DNA of 20,264 nucleotides from Methanoculleus sp. UBA77 (GTDB taxonomy: Archaea; Halobacteriota; Methanomicrobia; Methanomicrobiales; Methanoculleaceae). Below the pieces are notes generated by a model. That model made no database searches, was not told the origin of the DNA, and was given only the letters and a program-made list of their open reading frames with translations. Both the position numbers and the translations under genes were made by a program. Of this stretch, positions 19,120 to 20,264 are shown piece by piece (the first letter of the stretch is position 1; every line of letters begins with the position of its first letter). The stretch lies in NCBI GenBank assembly GCA_002499455.1, contig DALN01000156.1, forward strand, positions 6,539-26,802, in the 5' to 3' direction.

Positions 19120-20264
19120 ATGTCTCTTATCGTCCTCGGAACTGCATCCCACGTCGGGAAGAGCATGACGGTCGCGGCACTCTGCCGTGCGCTCTACCGG
19201 CGCGGAATCCCGGTTGCACCGTTCAAATCCCAGAACATGAGCCTCAACTCCTACGTCACCGCCGACGGGAGCGAGATCGGGATCGCCCAGGCGGTCCAGG
19301 CCTTTGCCGCGGGAGTCGAGCCTTCGGCCGACATGAACCCGATCCTCTTGAAGCCGAAGGGGGACCAGACCTCGCAGGTGGTGCTGCTCGGCCGGCCATA
19401 TAAGGATGTGCAGATCCGGGACTACTACGCGGAGACCGATACGCTTCTCGCCGAGGCAGTCTCGGCGTTCGAGCGGCTGCGGAGCCGTTACGGCCATATC
19501 GTGGTCGAAGGGGCCGGGGGAGCGGCGGAGGTGAACCTCTACGACCGCGACATCGCAAACATCAGGCTCGCCCGCCACCTCCGCCTCCCCATCCTCCTGG
19601 TCGCCGATATCGAGCGGGGCGGGGTCTTTGCCCAGGTCTACGGGACGCTCGCCCTCCTCCCGGAGGATATCCGGCCGCTCGTCGCCGGGGTCATCGTCAA
19701 CAAGTTCCGGGGGGATACCGGACTCTTTGCATCGGGGGTTACGAAACTCGAGGAGCTCACGGGTGTCCCGGTGCTCGGCGTGGTCCCCTACGCGGAGATC
19801 CCGCTGCCGAGCGAGGACTCGCTCTCGATCGCCGATAAGGGGCTCCGGTCGGCCGCCCGACCGGTCAGGATCGCCGTCGTCCGCCTCCCCCGGCTATCGA
19901 ACTTCACCGACTTCGAGCTCCTCGAACGCTGCGCCTCGGTCGACTACGTCCTGCCGGGTGCCTCCCTCGCCGGCTACGACTGCATCATCCTCCCCGGAAC
20001 AAAGAACACCGTCGAGGACCTCCTTGCGCTGCAGCAGGCGGGGACGGGAGAGGAACTCCGCCTCGCCCGCGAACGGGGCGTCCCGGTCATCGGGATCTGC
20101 GGCGGCTACCAGATGCTCGGCCGCACGATCGTCGACTCCGGTGTCGAGTCGGGGACGCCCGGCGACTACCCGGGATTCGGGCTTCTTGACGTCGTCACGG
20201 CCTTTACCGGCTACCGGAAGACGACGGTCCAGGTCCGGCGCCGGGCGACCGGCCCCGGCCCCAT
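19120..20264 (+). CDS. cobQ: Cobyric acid synthase CobQ/CbiP, 3' part outside window
   Basis: Glutamine-dependent amidotransferase that amidates four side chains of adenosylcobyrinic acid a,c-diamide in coenzyme B12 synthesis. 381 codons are visible out of a family length of about 480-500. The N-terminal domain has an ATP-binding loop GTASHVGKS (7-15), FKSQNMSLNSYVTADGSEIG (35-54), NPILLKPKGD (73-82), VVEGAGGAAEVNL (128-140) and DIERGGVFAQVYGTL (163-177). The glutaminase domain begins at about 248, with LPGTKNTVEDL and the nucleophile Cys327 in GICGGYQMLG; the catalytic His/Glu lie beyond the window. The start is 58 bp from the divergent nrdJ, whose enzyme uses the cofactor made by this pathway. 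Confidence 0.96.
   Translation, partial: MSLIVLGTASHVGKSMTVAALCRALYRRGIPVAPFKSQNMSLNSYVTADGSEIGIAQAVQAFAAGVEPSADMNPILLKPKGDQTSQVVLLGRPYKDVQIRDYYAETDTLLAEAVSAFERLRSRYGHIVVEGAGGAAEVNLYDRDIANIRLARHLRLPILLVADIERGGVFAQVYGTLALLPEDIRPLVAGVIVNKFRGDTGLFASGVTKLEELTGVPVLGVVPYAEIPLPSEDSLSIADKGLRSAARPVRIAVVRLPRLSNFTDFELLERCASVDYVLPGASLAGYDCIILPGTKNTVEDLLALQQAGTGEELRLARERGVPVIGICGGYQMLGRTIVDSGVESGTPGDYPGFGLLDVVTAFTGYRKTTVQVRRRATGPGP

Noticed and set aside
19062..19166. N-terminal extension of NrdJ by 35 codons
   Set aside because: It would overlap the cobQ start and the shared promoter; the conserved NrdJ opening begins at MEFSPQG.
1..20264. tRNA, rRNA, CRISPR array, insertion sequence or attachment site
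   Set aside because: I looked for cloverleaf signatures, regularly spaced direct repeats, transposase motifs and terminal inverted repeats and found none.

Overview
The window is a compact, GC-rich archaeal chromosome segment, with no mobile element, CRISPR array, rRNA or tRNA that I can see. Euryarchaeal translation and secretion genes (SRP54, FtsY, aIF6, eL31, eL39, LX/eL20-type, eS19, RNase P component 4, aIF1, prefoldin alpha) fix the domain. DUF371, an HVO_0476-type zinc protein, a cobalamin-dependent ribonucleotide reductase, cobyric acid synthase and exonuclease VII point to a methanogen-type euryarchaeon. From memory of gene order and protein style I favour Methanomicrobiales, perhaps Methanoculleus. 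That is recognition, not a computed result, and no methanogenesis gene lies in the window.

Layout. Positions 1-5732 (minus strand) hold an information-processing cluster, in transcription order: rnp4, a YhbY-like RNA-binding protein, rps19e, a PDCD5-like protein, a PP-loop ATPase, rpl39e, rpl31e, aIF6, the LX ribosomal protein, prefoldin alpha, ftsY and srp54 (cut by the window edge). Spacing is overlapping to 19 bp except before rps19e, where a TATA box overlaps the yhbY stop. Positions 5801-7729 hold a CNNM/CorC-type membrane protein and purN. Positions 7824-10104 hold a sugar-isomerase-like TIM barrel, divergent from xseA-xseB (exonuclease VII). Positions 10079-12168 hold a PAS-only protein, DUF371, an HVO_0476-type zinc protein and a small thioredoxin. 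Positions 12213-14397 hold a membrane-anchored FKBP-like protein, Hsp20 and a CBS-CBS-ParB/Srx-fold protein. Positions 14541-17373 hold a sugar nucleotidyltransferase, a YkgJ cysteine-cluster protein with a small zinc-ribbon-like partner, a ribbon-helix-helix protein and aIF1. Positions 17415-20264 hold nrdJ, divergent from cobQ (cut by the window edge).

Working together. The first 5.7 kb links ribosome assembly (aIF6, eS19, eL31, eL39, LX), tRNA maturation (RNase P) and co-translational targeting (SRP54, FtsY), with prefoldin and possibly a tRNA-modifying PP-loop enzyme. The stress and folding genes (Hsp20, FKBP-like, thioredoxin-like) lie close together but have separate promoters. At the right end a B12-dependent ribonucleotide reductase faces a B12 biosynthesis gene across 58 bp.

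Regulatory style. Many single genes have an A/T-rich box 25-33 nt before the start codon, which predicts leaderless or nearly leaderless mRNAs. Hsp20 and rps19e have longer leaders with purine-rich ribosome binding sites. Several gene ends carry hairpin plus T-run or bare T-run terminators. I found no clearly undescribed multi-gene system. The best candidates for a second look are the CBS-ParB/Srx fusion, the YkgJ/zinc-ribbon pair, the minimal NrdJ facing cobQ, and the DTQGR motif in SRP54.
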